Below are positions 14,031-20,422 of a stretch of 43,246 bases of DNA, piece by piece (the first letter of the stretch is position 1; each line of letters begins with the position of its first letter). The notes under the pieces were generated by a model that was not told the DNA's origin, made no database searches, and worked only from the letters and a program-made list of their open reading frames with translations. A program made the translations under genes and the position numbers. Source of the DNA: a virus; IMG/VR virus record IMGVR_UViG_3300027805_000026, positions 1 to 43,246 of that record; one strand, 5' to 3'.

Positions 14031-14197
14031 GCAAATCCACCGACATCAGCAAAGCCGCCGCCGCTCTTGGCCGCAAGGGCGGGGCGGCAGGCACAGGCAA
14101 GGCCAAGGCTCGCAGCAAGGCTCATTACTCCGCAGCGGGGAAAAAAAGCGGCGAGGTTCGCCGCCTCCGGGCGCTCCAGCGCAAGGGTAATAGCTAA
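14027..14197 (+). CDS. Small basic Gly/Ala/Lys-rich protein
   Basis: A 56-residue protein coupled by ATGA to the previous gene. SKAAAALGRKGGAAGTGKAK...AHYSAAGKKSGEVRRLR resembles short basic proteins found in many phages, with an 'ALGRkGG.aGtg.aKar' motif. It probably contacts nucleic acid. The role is unknown. Confidence 0.6.
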   Translation: MSKSTDISKAAAALGRKGGAAGTGKAKARSKAHYSAAGKKSGEVRRLRALQRKGNS

Positions 14198-14202
14198 CGC
14201 GA

Positions 14203-14216
14203 TTGCTCGCGAGCAA
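14203..14216. repeat. 14-bp perfect palindrome TTGCTCGCGAGCAA
   Basis: Self-complementary, located just after a stop codon in the gap 14198-14240. It could be an operator or an mRNA stem. No further copy was noticed. Confidence 0.5.
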
Positions 14217-14240
14217 ACACGCAGCAAAGAAAAAACGCAC

Positions 14241-14288
14241 ATGAATGTGTTTCAACGCCTTGCGGTTATCGCAATCGTATTCTCATGA
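14241..14288 (+). CDS. 15-residue hydrophobic leader peptide candidate
   Basis: MNVFQRLAVIAIVFS is followed by a TGA that overlaps the next ATG (14285). Its start lies in a small inverted repeat CACAT-GA-ATGTG (14238-14249). The coupling geometry matches other starts in this genome. Being so short, it could be accidental. Confidence 0.3.
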   Translation: MNVFQRLAVIAIVFS

Positions 14289-14554
14289 CCATCGCCCGCC
14301 TTAACGAAATTCAAGCCGCATGGATGGGCCTTTCGGGCAACGCACCGGAGGCAGATCAACGGCGGGTCTATGCCCTCATGCGCGAGTTGCCCCGCAGCTA
14401 CATCAGCATCGACGCCAGCACGGGCGAGGCGGTGCCGATGATTCACGGCCAACCAACGTCGATCCCGCTGCCGCTGGAATACATCAAGCAGACGCACCCC
14501 GACTTGGCCGCGTTGGGCTTTGCGTGGCGCGCACCGGAATGGGTCGCCATTTGA
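14285..14554 (+). CDS. 89-residue hypothetical protein
   Basis: A small protein (IARLNEIQAAWMGLSGNAPE, then VPMIHGQPTSIPLPLEYIKQ, ending WRAPEWVAI). It is followed immediately by a good promoter candidate. No family is recognised. Confidence 0.55.
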   Translation: MTIARLNEIQAAWMGLSGNAPEADQRRVYALMRELPRSYISIDASTGEAVPMIHGQPTSIPLPLEYIKQTHPDLAALGFAWRAPEWVAI

Positions 14555-14578
14555 CGGATTCTTGACTTGTGGTAATCT
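14551..14578 (+). promoter_or_regulatory. Promoter before the late/HTH gene
   Basis: TTGACG (14551-14556), a 16-nt spacer and TAATCT (14573-14578), the closest sigma-70-like pair in the window. The transcript would begin near 14585, leaving almost no leader before the ATG at 14586 or the GTG at 14596. Unlike the TTGACA start sites, this one has a -10 at the right distance. Confidence 0.55.
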
Positions 14579-14595
14579 CCGCGTCATGAGCCTAC

Positions 14596-15225
14596 GTGCC
14601 GCCCGGAGTCGTGATAACCCACGACTCCAAACACGCTGACCCCGCTGACTACAACGAAGCATCCTGCGGCCCCGAACTACCACACGATACCGCCGAGGAT
14701 GTTTTCCTCGACGCACGGCTTCGCGTCCCGCCACCGCCTTCGCTTGCCGCGCAAGTCGCGTTGCTAAATTGGTGGTCGCTGGAGGTCTTTCGCGCTTTCT
14801 GGAAGGACTACGAATCGCAAGAGGGCGGCGGTCATTCCAGCCGCACCTTCGGGGATGAGGCGGCGATCCGCCTGCTGCAAGCGTTGACCAACTCGCAGAC
14901 ACGGCAGACCGCGATGAAGGCGGAATGTTACTTGGCCGTCATCAACCGCAAACCGGAAAGCCAGACCGAGATTGCCAAAAAATACGGTGTGACCCGTGCT
15001 GCCGTCTCCAAGGTCATCGTTTCGATCAAGGACGATCTGCAACTTCCCACCGCGCGGCACATGAAGAGTGACACCGCCCGCGAGTCATACCGCGAAAGGG
15101 CTTTGCGGATTCACCAAATACGAAAAGACAAATTATGCAAAACACCGACGAACTCATTGTTCAACAAATTCTGGAACTCGATGTCCAGCAACTTGAAACC
15201 GCCGATGCCTGCGCCGAGCAACTAA
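14596..15225 (+). CDS. Helix-turn-helix (sigma-like region 4) protein
   Basis: 209 residues from GTG (an in-frame stop lies just upstream). EVFRAFWKDYESQEGGGHSS leads to a helical middle and a clear helix-turn-helix near residues 120-145 (SQTEIAKKYGVTRAAVSKVI). It follows a strong promoter, so it may regulate late genes. The last ~30 residues overlap the next gene out of frame by 91 nt and look like read-through of a lost stop rather than a conserved domain. Confidence 0.6.
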   Translation: MPPGVVITHDSKHADPADYNEASCGPELPHDTAEDVFLDARLRVPPPPSLAAQVALLNWWSLEVFRAFWKDYESQEGGGHSSRTFGDEAAIRLLQALTNSQTRQTAMKAECYLAVINRKPESQTEIAKKYGVTRAAVSKVIVSIKDDLQLPTARHMKSDTARESYRERALRIHQIRKDKLCKTPTNSLFNKFWNSMSSNLKPPMPAPSN

Positions 15226-15698
15226 AGCTCTCCGCCGCAGAGGCAAACAAGATGGCCGCTTCGGCGGTCGGCTACGGCCAGATGGCGATTCGCTACGCGC
15301 TAAAGTCGGGCGCTATTATGAATCGCGCTAAAGATATTATTCCGCACGGGGAGTTTATACCTTGGCTGCAAACGCAGGCCGAGCGCATGGAAATTACTGA
15401 GCGCACCGCTCAAAAATGGATGAAGCTGGCAAAAACGAACAACGGTTCGGATTTGATGGACGCTCATGACATCAAGACCATCACGGACGCCTATCGCGCC
15501 GCTGGCATCCTGCCCGAACCGGAGCCGAAGCAGGACGGAGGCGAAAGCGAGAAGGACAAGCCGCCCTTCACGCTGTCCTTCAAGTCGCAATACCATCATC
15601 CAAGCGAATGGAGCCGCGATGCAGCGCGAGATTTTCTCTACGAGTTCGACCGCTTGGCAAAACTGGCAATGCAACTCAAGACGGAGTTTGGCTTGTGA
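15135..15698 (+). CDS. DUF3102-like phage protein
   Basis: 187 residues. RYALKSGAIMNRAKDIIPHGEFIPWLQ and the following ERTAQKWMKLAKTN match the 'G..l..aK..v.HG.F..Wl...f..s.rtAq.yM.lA' pattern of DUF3102/DUF2280-like proteins, with a helix-turn-helix-like core. These are usually encoded in the early or middle part of phages. The start overlaps the previous gene by 91 nt. The end is GTGA-coupled to a microprotein. Confidence 0.65.
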   Translation: MQNTDELIVQQILELDVQQLETADACAEQLKLSAAEANKMAASAVGYGQMAIRYALKSGAIMNRAKDIIPHGEFIPWLQTQAERMEITERTAQKWMKLAKTNNGSDLMDAHDIKTITDAYRAAGILPEPEPKQDGGESEKDKPPFTLSFKSQYHHPSEWSRDAARDFLYEFDRLAKLAMQLKTEFGL

Positions 15699-15787
15699 GC
15701 ATTGAGCAATGGTCGTGCTTCTGGTTCGGCATGATGCTCGGCGTCATTCTTACGTCTGAAAAACTGAAAAGCTGGCTTTTCCAATGA
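15695..15787 (+). CDS. 30-residue membrane microprotein
   Basis: GTG overlaps the previous stop and the stop overlaps the next ATG. The peptide starts MSIEQWSCFWFGMMLGVILT and ends KLKSWLFQ: one short hydrophobic helix with a basic end. The two exact overlaps make it a probable real gene. The role is unknown. Confidence 0.5.
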   Translation: MSIEQWSCFWFGMMLGVILTSEKLKSWLFQ

Positions 15788-16137
15788 GCGACACACCACT
15801 GACCGACAAAGCAGTTCTTGAAAGCATAGAAGCCGTTGTTCGCTTTGGGATAAAGGGCGGCGAGGCTGTCGTAGAGCAACAACTCGTAACAGCTAATTTT
15901 GCCCGCAAGCTGGAACGCGACATTTATGAGGCAGAGCGAGAAATCAAAGACCTAACCATCCGCGCGCAGTTAGCAGAAAAAGAGCGCAACGAGGCATTGG
16001 CTCAAATGTGCGAATTGTGCGGTCGCTTGAGTAATATCGCTGAAGACGCCGAGGCATGGCTGAACAGCGAAAACGACTTGCCATCTGTCGAAATGATTAA
16101 GGCCATCAGAGACTACGCAAAGGAATCTATCAAATGA
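15784..16137 (+). CDS. Coiled-coil hypothetical protein
   Basis: 117 residues with a long coiled coil (ARKLERDIYEAEREIKDLTI...AEKERNEALAQMCEL). It resembles the many phage proteins that start 'MSDTPLTDkA...ARkLEreL', typical of an accessory protein family of unknown role. ATGA-coupled at both ends. Confidence 0.6.
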   Translation: MSDTPLTDKAVLESIEAVVRFGIKGGEAVVEQQLVTANFARKLERDIYEAEREIKDLTIRAQLAEKERNEALAQMCELCGRLSNIAEDAEAWLNSENDLPSVEMIKAIRDYAKESIK

Positions 16138-16256
16138 ACGACCAACCGCGCGGATCAATGACCATCCCGGTGCTGCTCTTTTGCTTTGCTGCCTTGGGAT
16201 TTGTTTGGAGCGTCGAGGCGACTTGCAAGGTGATCATGCGATTGCTTGGGATGTAG
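16134..16256 (+). CDS. 40-residue membrane microprotein
   Basis: ATGA-coupled to the previous gene. One hydrophobic helix (TIPVLLFCFAALGFVWSV) and a basic tail (CKVIMRLLGM). Function unknown. Confidence 0.5.
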   Translation: MNDQPRGSMTIPVLLFCFAALGFVWSVEATCKVIMRLLGM

Positions 16257-16258
16257 CG

Positions 16259-16567
16259 ATGGACAACAAGAAAGACGCAATCGAAGAACCAAAGCCAAAA
16301 CGCGACTACGGCTGGGAGTGTCCGCGCTGCGGAAGGATTCATGCGCCTTGGTATCCAGCTTGCAACTGCGCCCCAAGCTGGAGCGCGATTAACTCCACGA
16401 AGTTTGAAATATCGCATCCAATAGGCCCGACCACAGGAGACCCATATCCTCCTACTACTTGGTCAAGCGCCTATGAGTCTTTTGGAACTTTGACTGCAAC
16501 GGGCGAACCCTCACGCGATGCAGAGCGCCGATCTTCTAAGTCGGGGACGCTGGCTCGATCAACGTGA
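16259..16567 (+). CDS. Zinc-ribbon protein with disordered tail
   Basis: 102 residues. WECPRCGRIHAPWYPACNCAP near residues 20-40 has two closely spaced cysteine pairs for one zinc. The remainder is Ser/Thr/Pro-rich and likely disordered. This 'CP.Cg..HapW...C.C' type is frequent in phage accessory regions. Role unknown. Confidence 0.55.
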   Translation: MDNKKDAIEEPKPKRDYGWECPRCGRIHAPWYPACNCAPSWSAINSTKFEISHPIGPTTGDPYPPTTWSSAYESFGTLTATGEPSRDAERRSSKSGTLARST

Positions 16568-16727
16568 GTGCGTTGTGGTCAAAACTAAAGGTTCCGCTGC
16601 GCTGATAAAAGCCCTCGCGGCTTTTCGCAAGATAGGCGCGGCGGTCTGCGATTCTGAGACGCGGCTCGTCTGCGGGGTAGGAATAACGCATGGGGGTCAC
16701 GGCGCAAGCTGTGGCCCCTTCCTTTGA
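16518..16727 (+). CDS. 69-residue hypothetical protein ending in a terminator
   Basis: Overlaps the previous gene by 50 nt. The sequence (MQSADLLSRGRWLDQRECVV, then KGSAALIKALAAFRKIGAAV) looks protein-like up to about residue 55. The last dozen residues are encoded by a terminator hairpin and its stop lies in the TTGACA element. It may be genuine, but it is less certain than its neighbours. Confidence 0.4.
   Translation: MQSADLLSRGRWLDQRECVVVKTKGSAALIKALAAFRKIGAAVCDSETRLVCGVGITHGGHGASCGPFL
16693..16725 (+). terminator. Intrinsic terminator before the head genes
   Basis: Arms GGGGTCACGGC and GCTGTGGCCCC (11 pairs with two G-T) close a GCAA tetraloop, followed by TTCCTTT. It separates the accessory genes from the structural operon. 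Its T-rich tail runs directly into TTGACA. Confidence 0.65.
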
Positions 16728-16729
16728 CA
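16724..16729 (+). promoter_or_regulatory. TTGACA start-associated site, +19 to ATG
   Basis: First T 19 nt before the ATG at 16743. The start has no Shine-Dalgarno sequence, and no -10 box lies 16-18 nt downstream. Confidence 0.65.
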
Positions 16730-16742
16730 GACTTACAAAAGC

Positions 16743-16988
16743 ATGGCGCGTTCCGACTTTTACGGCTTACCCGTTGCGACTCTTGAGGAGTTGCGCGACG
16801 AGTATGTTGCCGCGATCAAGGCCGTTGCCACTAACGGCGTCAGCTATTCCATCGGCGGTCGCAGCCTGTCCCGCGCCAATCTGACTGAGATGCGGAACAC
16901 GCTTGGCGACATTCAAGCCGCGTTGACCCGCGCCTCTGGCACTCGCCGCCGCACGCTTTACGCTGACTTCTCTGGCGTCCGCTCATGA
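16743..16988 (+). CDS. gpW-like head-tail joining protein
   Basis: 81 residues. LEELRDEYVAAIKAVATNGVSYSIGGRSLSRANLTEMRNTLGDI follows the pattern of the small helical gpW-type proteins encoded directly before the portal ('a...i..Gvs.si.GRs.t.adl.elr..l..l'). gpW proteins stabilise packaged DNA in the head and form part of the connector. ATGA-coupled to the portal gene, which strongly supports the assignment. Confidence 0.7.
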   Translation: MARSDFYGLPVATLEELRDEYVAAIKAVATNGVSYSIGGRSLSRANLTEMRNTLGDIQAALTRASGTRRRTLYADFSGVRS

Positions 16989-18832
16989 ATCTGATCGACC
17001 AGACTATTGCCCTATTTAGCCCCCGCACGGCCCTGCGCCGGGAGGTTGCACGACAAAAGCTGACTGTCTTCGGACGATTCGACGCAGCCAAAGTCACACG
17101 CGCCCGCCCGCAGCCGCGCCACAATATGCCCGCCGAGGAAATCGGGGGGACCACCGAGCGCATCCGGTTAATGAATCGGGCGCGCGACTTGGACGATAAC
17201 TTCTCGACCGTCAGAGCAATCTTGACGCATTTCGTCGTTCATGTGGCGGGCAGCTTGGCCTACCAAGCACGCACCGGGGACTCAGCCCTCGACCAAGACG
17301 TTGAGGCGTATCTGAATCGCTGGTTCACCGATTGCGACATCACCGGACGGCACTCGCTCCTTTGCCTTACGCAACTGGTCTTTCGCTCGGTCATGGTGGA
17401 CGGAGATTGCGGGGTCATCATCGTGCGCGATGGCGATGACCTCAAACTTCAGACCGTAACCGCCGACCGCATCGGCAGAGACATCGACCTCGACCTCAAC
17501 GACACGGCCTACATCGGCGGCGTGCTGATCGACCCGCGCGGGCGTCCGGTCAAATATCGCGTATATACCCGCGACCGCTCCGGGCGCTATCTGCAATTTG
17601 AGGAAATCGACGCGGAGAACTTCTGTCACGTTTCCAACTTTACCCGCACCGACGAATATCGGGGCCGCTCGGTCCTCGCTCCGATCCTTAATGACGCGCA
17701 AGACGTTGCCGACCTTATCGACTACGAGAAATTGGCGGCGAGATGGGCCAGCGCGCAGGCGGGAATCATCACCACGGAATACGGGGCCGATGAAGAAATG
17801 GCCTCCGTCCTGCGCGGCGAGCGCGACCAATTCGGCAACGACATCAAACTAACCGCTTTGGAACCGGGGCGCATCAACTACCTCAACACCGGGGAGCAGA
17901 TGCAAGTATTCAGCAACAGCAACCGCCCCGCGCAAGCCTTCGCCAACTTCGTCCGCTACTTAGAAGATCGGATGTGCCGCGCCCTTGGCACTTCCGCGCG
18001 CGTAGTCCTCGACCGCTCCAGCGCGGGACCGGAAGCCCGCAAAGACCTTCGCCAAGCCGAGCGCACCTTTGCCTATTGGCGCTACCAGCTTGAGGCGCAA
18101 TTCCTCAACAAAGTGGTTCGCCTCGCCCTTATGGATGCCGCTGCCAAGCGCATCCTGCCCAACCGCCCCGAAGTTGCCCTTGGTCAATGGCAGTGGCCGG
18201 GAAGCGTCAGCATTGACGCAGGGAGGGACGCAAGGGCCGACATTGAACTGTGGCGCATGGGTCTTACCACCGCAGCCGAGCTTTACGGTCAAGCGGGTCA
18301 CGATTGGCAGGCAAGCATCCGGCAGCGGGCCAAGGAAGCGGCATACATCAACGAACTTGCCGAGGAAATGGAAGTCTTCCCCGAACAAATCAGCGCAGGC
18401 GTCGAGAGTGTTGCTACCGATCCGAACGCCGCCCCGGTGGAGTCGCCCGTGCAGGCCGAGCCGAAAATCGAAGAAGCCTTCAGCGTCCCCGGCAAATACG
18501 CGCACATCAACTTCAAGCCAACTTCCGCGATGGCCGCAGAAGCCAAGCGCGGCCTTGCCCTGCGTGAAGAACACGGGCGCGGCGGCACGGAAGTCGGAGT
18601 TGCCCGCGCGCGTGACCTATCCAACCGCACGAACCTTTCGCCCGATACGGTCAAGCGGATGCACAGCTATTTCGCCCGTCACGAAGTCGATAAGAAAGGC
18701 AAGGGCTTTAGCCCCGGCGAGGACGGCTATCCGAGCGCGGGCAAGATTGCTTGGCTCCTGTGGGGCGGCGACTCCGGGCAGTCGTGGGCCAGCGCGCGAG
18801 TCGCGCAGATCAACGCAGCCGACAAGCGATGA
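16985..18832 (+). CDS. Portal protein, lambda family, with extra C-terminal domain
   Basis: 615 residues. Residues about 1-490 are a lambda-type portal: LDDNFSTVRAILTHFVVHVAGS, VMVDGDCGVIIVRDGD, RVYTRDRSGR and the DRSSAGPEARKDLRQ helix. The portal dodecamer forms the DNA gate and docks the terminase. After an Ala/Pro linker, the last ~110 residues form a separate domain (KPTSAMAAEAKRGLALREEH...VGVARARDLSNRTNLSPDTV...FARHEVDKKGKGFSPGEDGYPS...WLLWGGDSG). I know this domain from other phage proteins, but its function is unknown. The fusion is notable. Confidence 0.9.
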   Translation: MNLIDQTIALFSPRTALRREVARQKLTVFGRFDAAKVTRARPQPRHNMPAEEIGGTTERIRLMNRARDLDDNFSTVRAILTHFVVHVAGSLAYQARTGDSALDQDVEAYLNRWFTDCDITGRHSLLCLTQLVFRSVMVDGDCGVIIVRDGDDLKLQTVTADRIGRDIDLDLNDTAYIGGVLIDPRGRPVKYRVYTRDRSGRYLQFEEIDAENFCHVSNFTRTDEYRGRSVLAPILNDAQDVADLIDYEKLAARWASAQAGIITTEYGADEEMASVLRGERDQFGNDIKLTALEPGRINYLNTGEQMQVFSNSNRPAQAFANFVRYLEDRMCRALGTSARVVLDRSSAGPEARKDLRQAERTFAYWRYQLEAQFLNKVVRLALMDAAAKRILPNRPEVALGQWQWPGSVSIDAGRDARADIELWRMGLTTAAELYGQAGHDWQASIRQRAKEAAYINELAEEMEVFPEQISAGVESVATDPNAAPVESPVQAEPKIEEAFSVPGKYAHINFKPTSAMAAEAKRGLALREEHGRGGTEVGVARARDLSNRTNLSPDTVKRMHSYFARHEVDKKGKGFSPGEDGYPSAGKIAWLLWGGDSGQSWASARVAQINAADKR

Positions 18833-19017
18833 ACAAGTGGGCCAAAGAGCAGCTTGCCAAGCTCGCCGCCGAGGGCGAGGCGCTTAAAGTCCCCAAGCCC
18901 GGAGGGGAGAAAAAAAGCAAATACATGAGGCGTTGCATGAGCGATGCCTACATGAAGCGCAAATTTCCTCGCCTCGACCAACGGGTTGCGGTGTGCCTCA
19001 CGACATGGGGCGACTAA
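18829..19017 (+). CDS. Small Cys-containing head-region protein
   Basis: 62 residues, ATGA-coupled to the portal. The C-terminal half, RRCMSDAYMKRKFPRLDQRVAVCLT, is a two-cysteine motif ('C.sD..m...FP...qR.avC') that occurs in many phage head-module proteins, often with the extra portal domain seen just upstream. It is probably a structural or assembly factor. Not characterised. Confidence 0.6.
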   Translation: MNKWAKEQLAKLAAEGEALKVPKPGGEKKSKYMRRCMSDAYMKRKFPRLDQRVAVCLTTWGD

Positions 19018-19062
19018 TTTAAACGGGGGCGTTGCTTCGACCGACTCTGCGGAGTCTGGCAC

Positions 19063-19094
19063 GGGGGCGAAAGCCCCCCGCCTCCACCCCTTTT
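19063..19094 (+). terminator. GNRA-capped hairpin before the protease gene
   Basis: GGGGGC-GAAA-GCCCCC, then a C/T-rich stretch ending in TTTT that merges with TTGACA. A second small stem GACTC-TGCG-GAGTC lies at 19043-19056. Termination is likely to be weak because the U-run is delayed. Confidence 0.5.
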
Positions 19095-19098
19095 GACA
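19093..19098 (+). promoter_or_regulatory. TTGACA start-associated site, +19 to ATG
   Basis: First T 19 nt before the ATG at 19112. No Shine-Dalgarno sequence and no -10. Confidence 0.65.
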
Positions 19099-19111
19099 GT
19101 CACCGCTTGGC

Positions 19112-20035
19112 ATGACCAAGACTGACTTTGCCGCCTTGATGGGCGAGATCGACACCGACAACGCAATCATCCGGGGCGTTTCCGTCATCACCGTTGGCGA
19201 AGCCAAAGGCCACGGGATGCAAGTGGACGAGGAAACCCTGCAACAAGTCAAAGCCGCTGCCGAGACTTACAGCGGCGGACTCAAAGTGAAGACCGACCAT
19301 TTCAGCGGATTCAACCAGATTGTCGGCACGTTGAAGAACTTCGTCATTGATGGCGACCAACTCCGCGCTGACCTCTACTTGCTCAAGGCACATGACGCCA
19401 CCGAGCGCATCTTGGAGATGGCGCAACTCATGCCCGACACGTTTGGCCTTTCGATCAGCTTCTCCGGTTCTCACGAAGAAGTTGGCGAGACGATGTTCGC
19501 TCGCTGCAATGAGATTTATTCCGCCGATCTAGTCGATGCGCCAGCCGCGAATCCGACCGGACTCTTTAGCGTCAAGGTTGACAGCGAGAAAAAGGTCATG
19601 GACGAAAAGCAATTTTCCGAGGCTATCGCAGCCGCCCTTGCCCCGATCAACGAACGTCTCTCCGCTTTTGAGGCTTTCATCGGTGAGGCAACGACCAAGT
19701 TTGAAGCTCTTGCAATGAAACCGGAGATCGAAGTCGAGATCACCCCGGAGGACGAATCCAAAGAGGACGAGAGCGAAGACATGAGCGCGAAGCTCGCCGC
19801 CGAGTTGGCCGAAGTCAAAGCCCTCGTCGCTAACTTTGGCGCAAAGCCTGTCGCCGCCCCGGTTGCCGTCGAAGCTCCCAAAGCCGACGAACCGAAAGTC
19901 CCGACCAATTTCTCCGAAGCACTTGAAGTCGTGAAGGCTGAAGGTCTGAGCGGTTCCGCCGCGACCCGCGCCGTCATCGCCCGCTTCCCCGATTTCTACC
20001 TCGCTGCCCGCAGCGAAGGCATCCGCACTCTCTAA
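19112..20035 (+). CDS. Capsid maturation protease-scaffold fusion
   Basis: 307 residues. The N-terminal domain (about 1-155: IIRGVSVITVGEAKGHGMQVDEET, KVKTDHFSGFNQIVGTL, LPM-like PDTFGLSISFSGSHEE, DLVDAPAANPTGLF) has the His...Ser layout of prohead serine proteases. The C-terminal part is helical, acidic and low in aromatics (AINERLSAFEAF, EDESKEDESEDMSAKLAAELAEV) like a scaffold. It ends with a conserved-looking helix (ATRAVIARFPDFYLAA). This protease-scaffold layout is that of lambda gpC/Nu3. An internal start at 19598 probably yields the free scaffold. Confidence 0.75.
   Translation: MTKTDFAALMGEIDTDNAIIRGVSVITVGEAKGHGMQVDEETLQQVKAAAETYSGGLKVKTDHFSGFNQIVGTLKNFVIDGDQLRADLYLLKAHDATERILEMAQLMPDTFGLSISFSGSHEEVGETMFARCNEIYSADLVDAPAANPTGLFSVKVDSEKKVMDEKQFSEAIAAALAPINERLSAFEAFIGEATTKFEALAMKPEIEVEITPEDESKEDESEDMSAKLAAELAEVKALVANFGAKPVAAPVAVEAPKADEPKVPTNFSEALEVVKAEGLSGSAATRAVIARFPDFYLAARSEGIRTL
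19578..19583 (+). promoter_or_regulatory. Internal TTGACA start site, +20 to an in-frame ATG
   Basis: Lies inside the protease gene (codons for VDS). The in-frame ATG at 19598 follows, exactly where the scaffold domain begins. Confidence 0.6.
19598..20035 (+). CDS. Nested scaffold protein (internal start)
   Basis: In-frame with the protease gene. ATG at 19598 is codon 163 and gives a 145-residue protein starting MDEKQFSEAIAAALAPINER, predicted helical and acidic. Lambda gene Nu3 lies in the same way in the 3' part of gene C and makes the scaffold. The TTGACA element 20 nt upstream is the same element that precedes free-standing late genes in this genome, which supports real internal initiation. 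Confidence 0.6.
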   Translation: MDEKQFSEAIAAALAPINERLSAFEAFIGEATTKFEALAMKPEIEVEITPEDESKEDESEDMSAKLAAELAEVKALVANFGAKPVAAPVAVEAPKADEPKVPTNFSEALEVVKAEGLSGSAATRAVIARFPDFYLAARSEGIRTL

Positions 20036-20049
20036 CCTAATCAAACACT

Positions 20050-20403
20050 ATGGCATCCCAAGTTGACTCCACTAATCGCTCGTTCGTCGCTACCAGCGCG
20101 ATCAGCGCGTTCCGTCTCGTCAAGATCGACTCGACGGAGAATCAAGTTGTGGCCGCGACAAACGGCGCAGCTATCGGCATGACGCAGGAGGACGCTTCGG
20201 CGGCTCAGACTGTGAACGTGAAACTTTTCAATCCCACCTACCTCGCCACCGTTTCGGGCGCGGGCGTTGCTGTTGGCGCAGTCGTTCACGCGATTGCCGA
20301 TGGCAAAGTTGCCTCCGCTGGCGGCGTGACCGTGGGCTACGCGATCAACGCTGGCACGACCAACGATGTGGTCGAGATTGCCGTCCCGCTCAAGAGCTTC
20401 TAA
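20050..20403 (+). CDS. Capsid decoration protein (DUF2190-like)
   Basis: 117 residues, small and beta-rich, rich in Ala/Val/Gly (ISAFRLVKIDSTENQVVAAT...GAAIGMTQEDAS...VKLFNPTYLATVSGAGVAVG...GYAINAGTTNDVVEI). The pattern fits DUF2190/head-decoration proteins that trimerise on the capsid surface. It sits between protease-scaffold and major capsid, the usual location. Confidence 0.75.
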   Translation: MASQVDSTNRSFVATSAISAFRLVKIDSTENQVVAATNGAAIGMTQEDASAAQTVNVKLFNPTYLATVSGAGVAVGAVVHAIADGKVASAGGVTVGYAINAGTTNDVVEIAVPLKSF

Positions 20404-20422
20404 CCGCTAACCGACTACTACT

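Noticed and set aside
16515-16565. tRNA-Arg(TCT)-like segment: CCGAT-CTTCTAA-GTCGG anticodon arm and a TCGATC T-loop-like string
   Set aside because: The anticodon arm folds, but the T stem has several mismatches, no matching D stem or acceptor stem is present, and the DNA lies in two plausible coding frames. Probably chance, or a very decayed relic.
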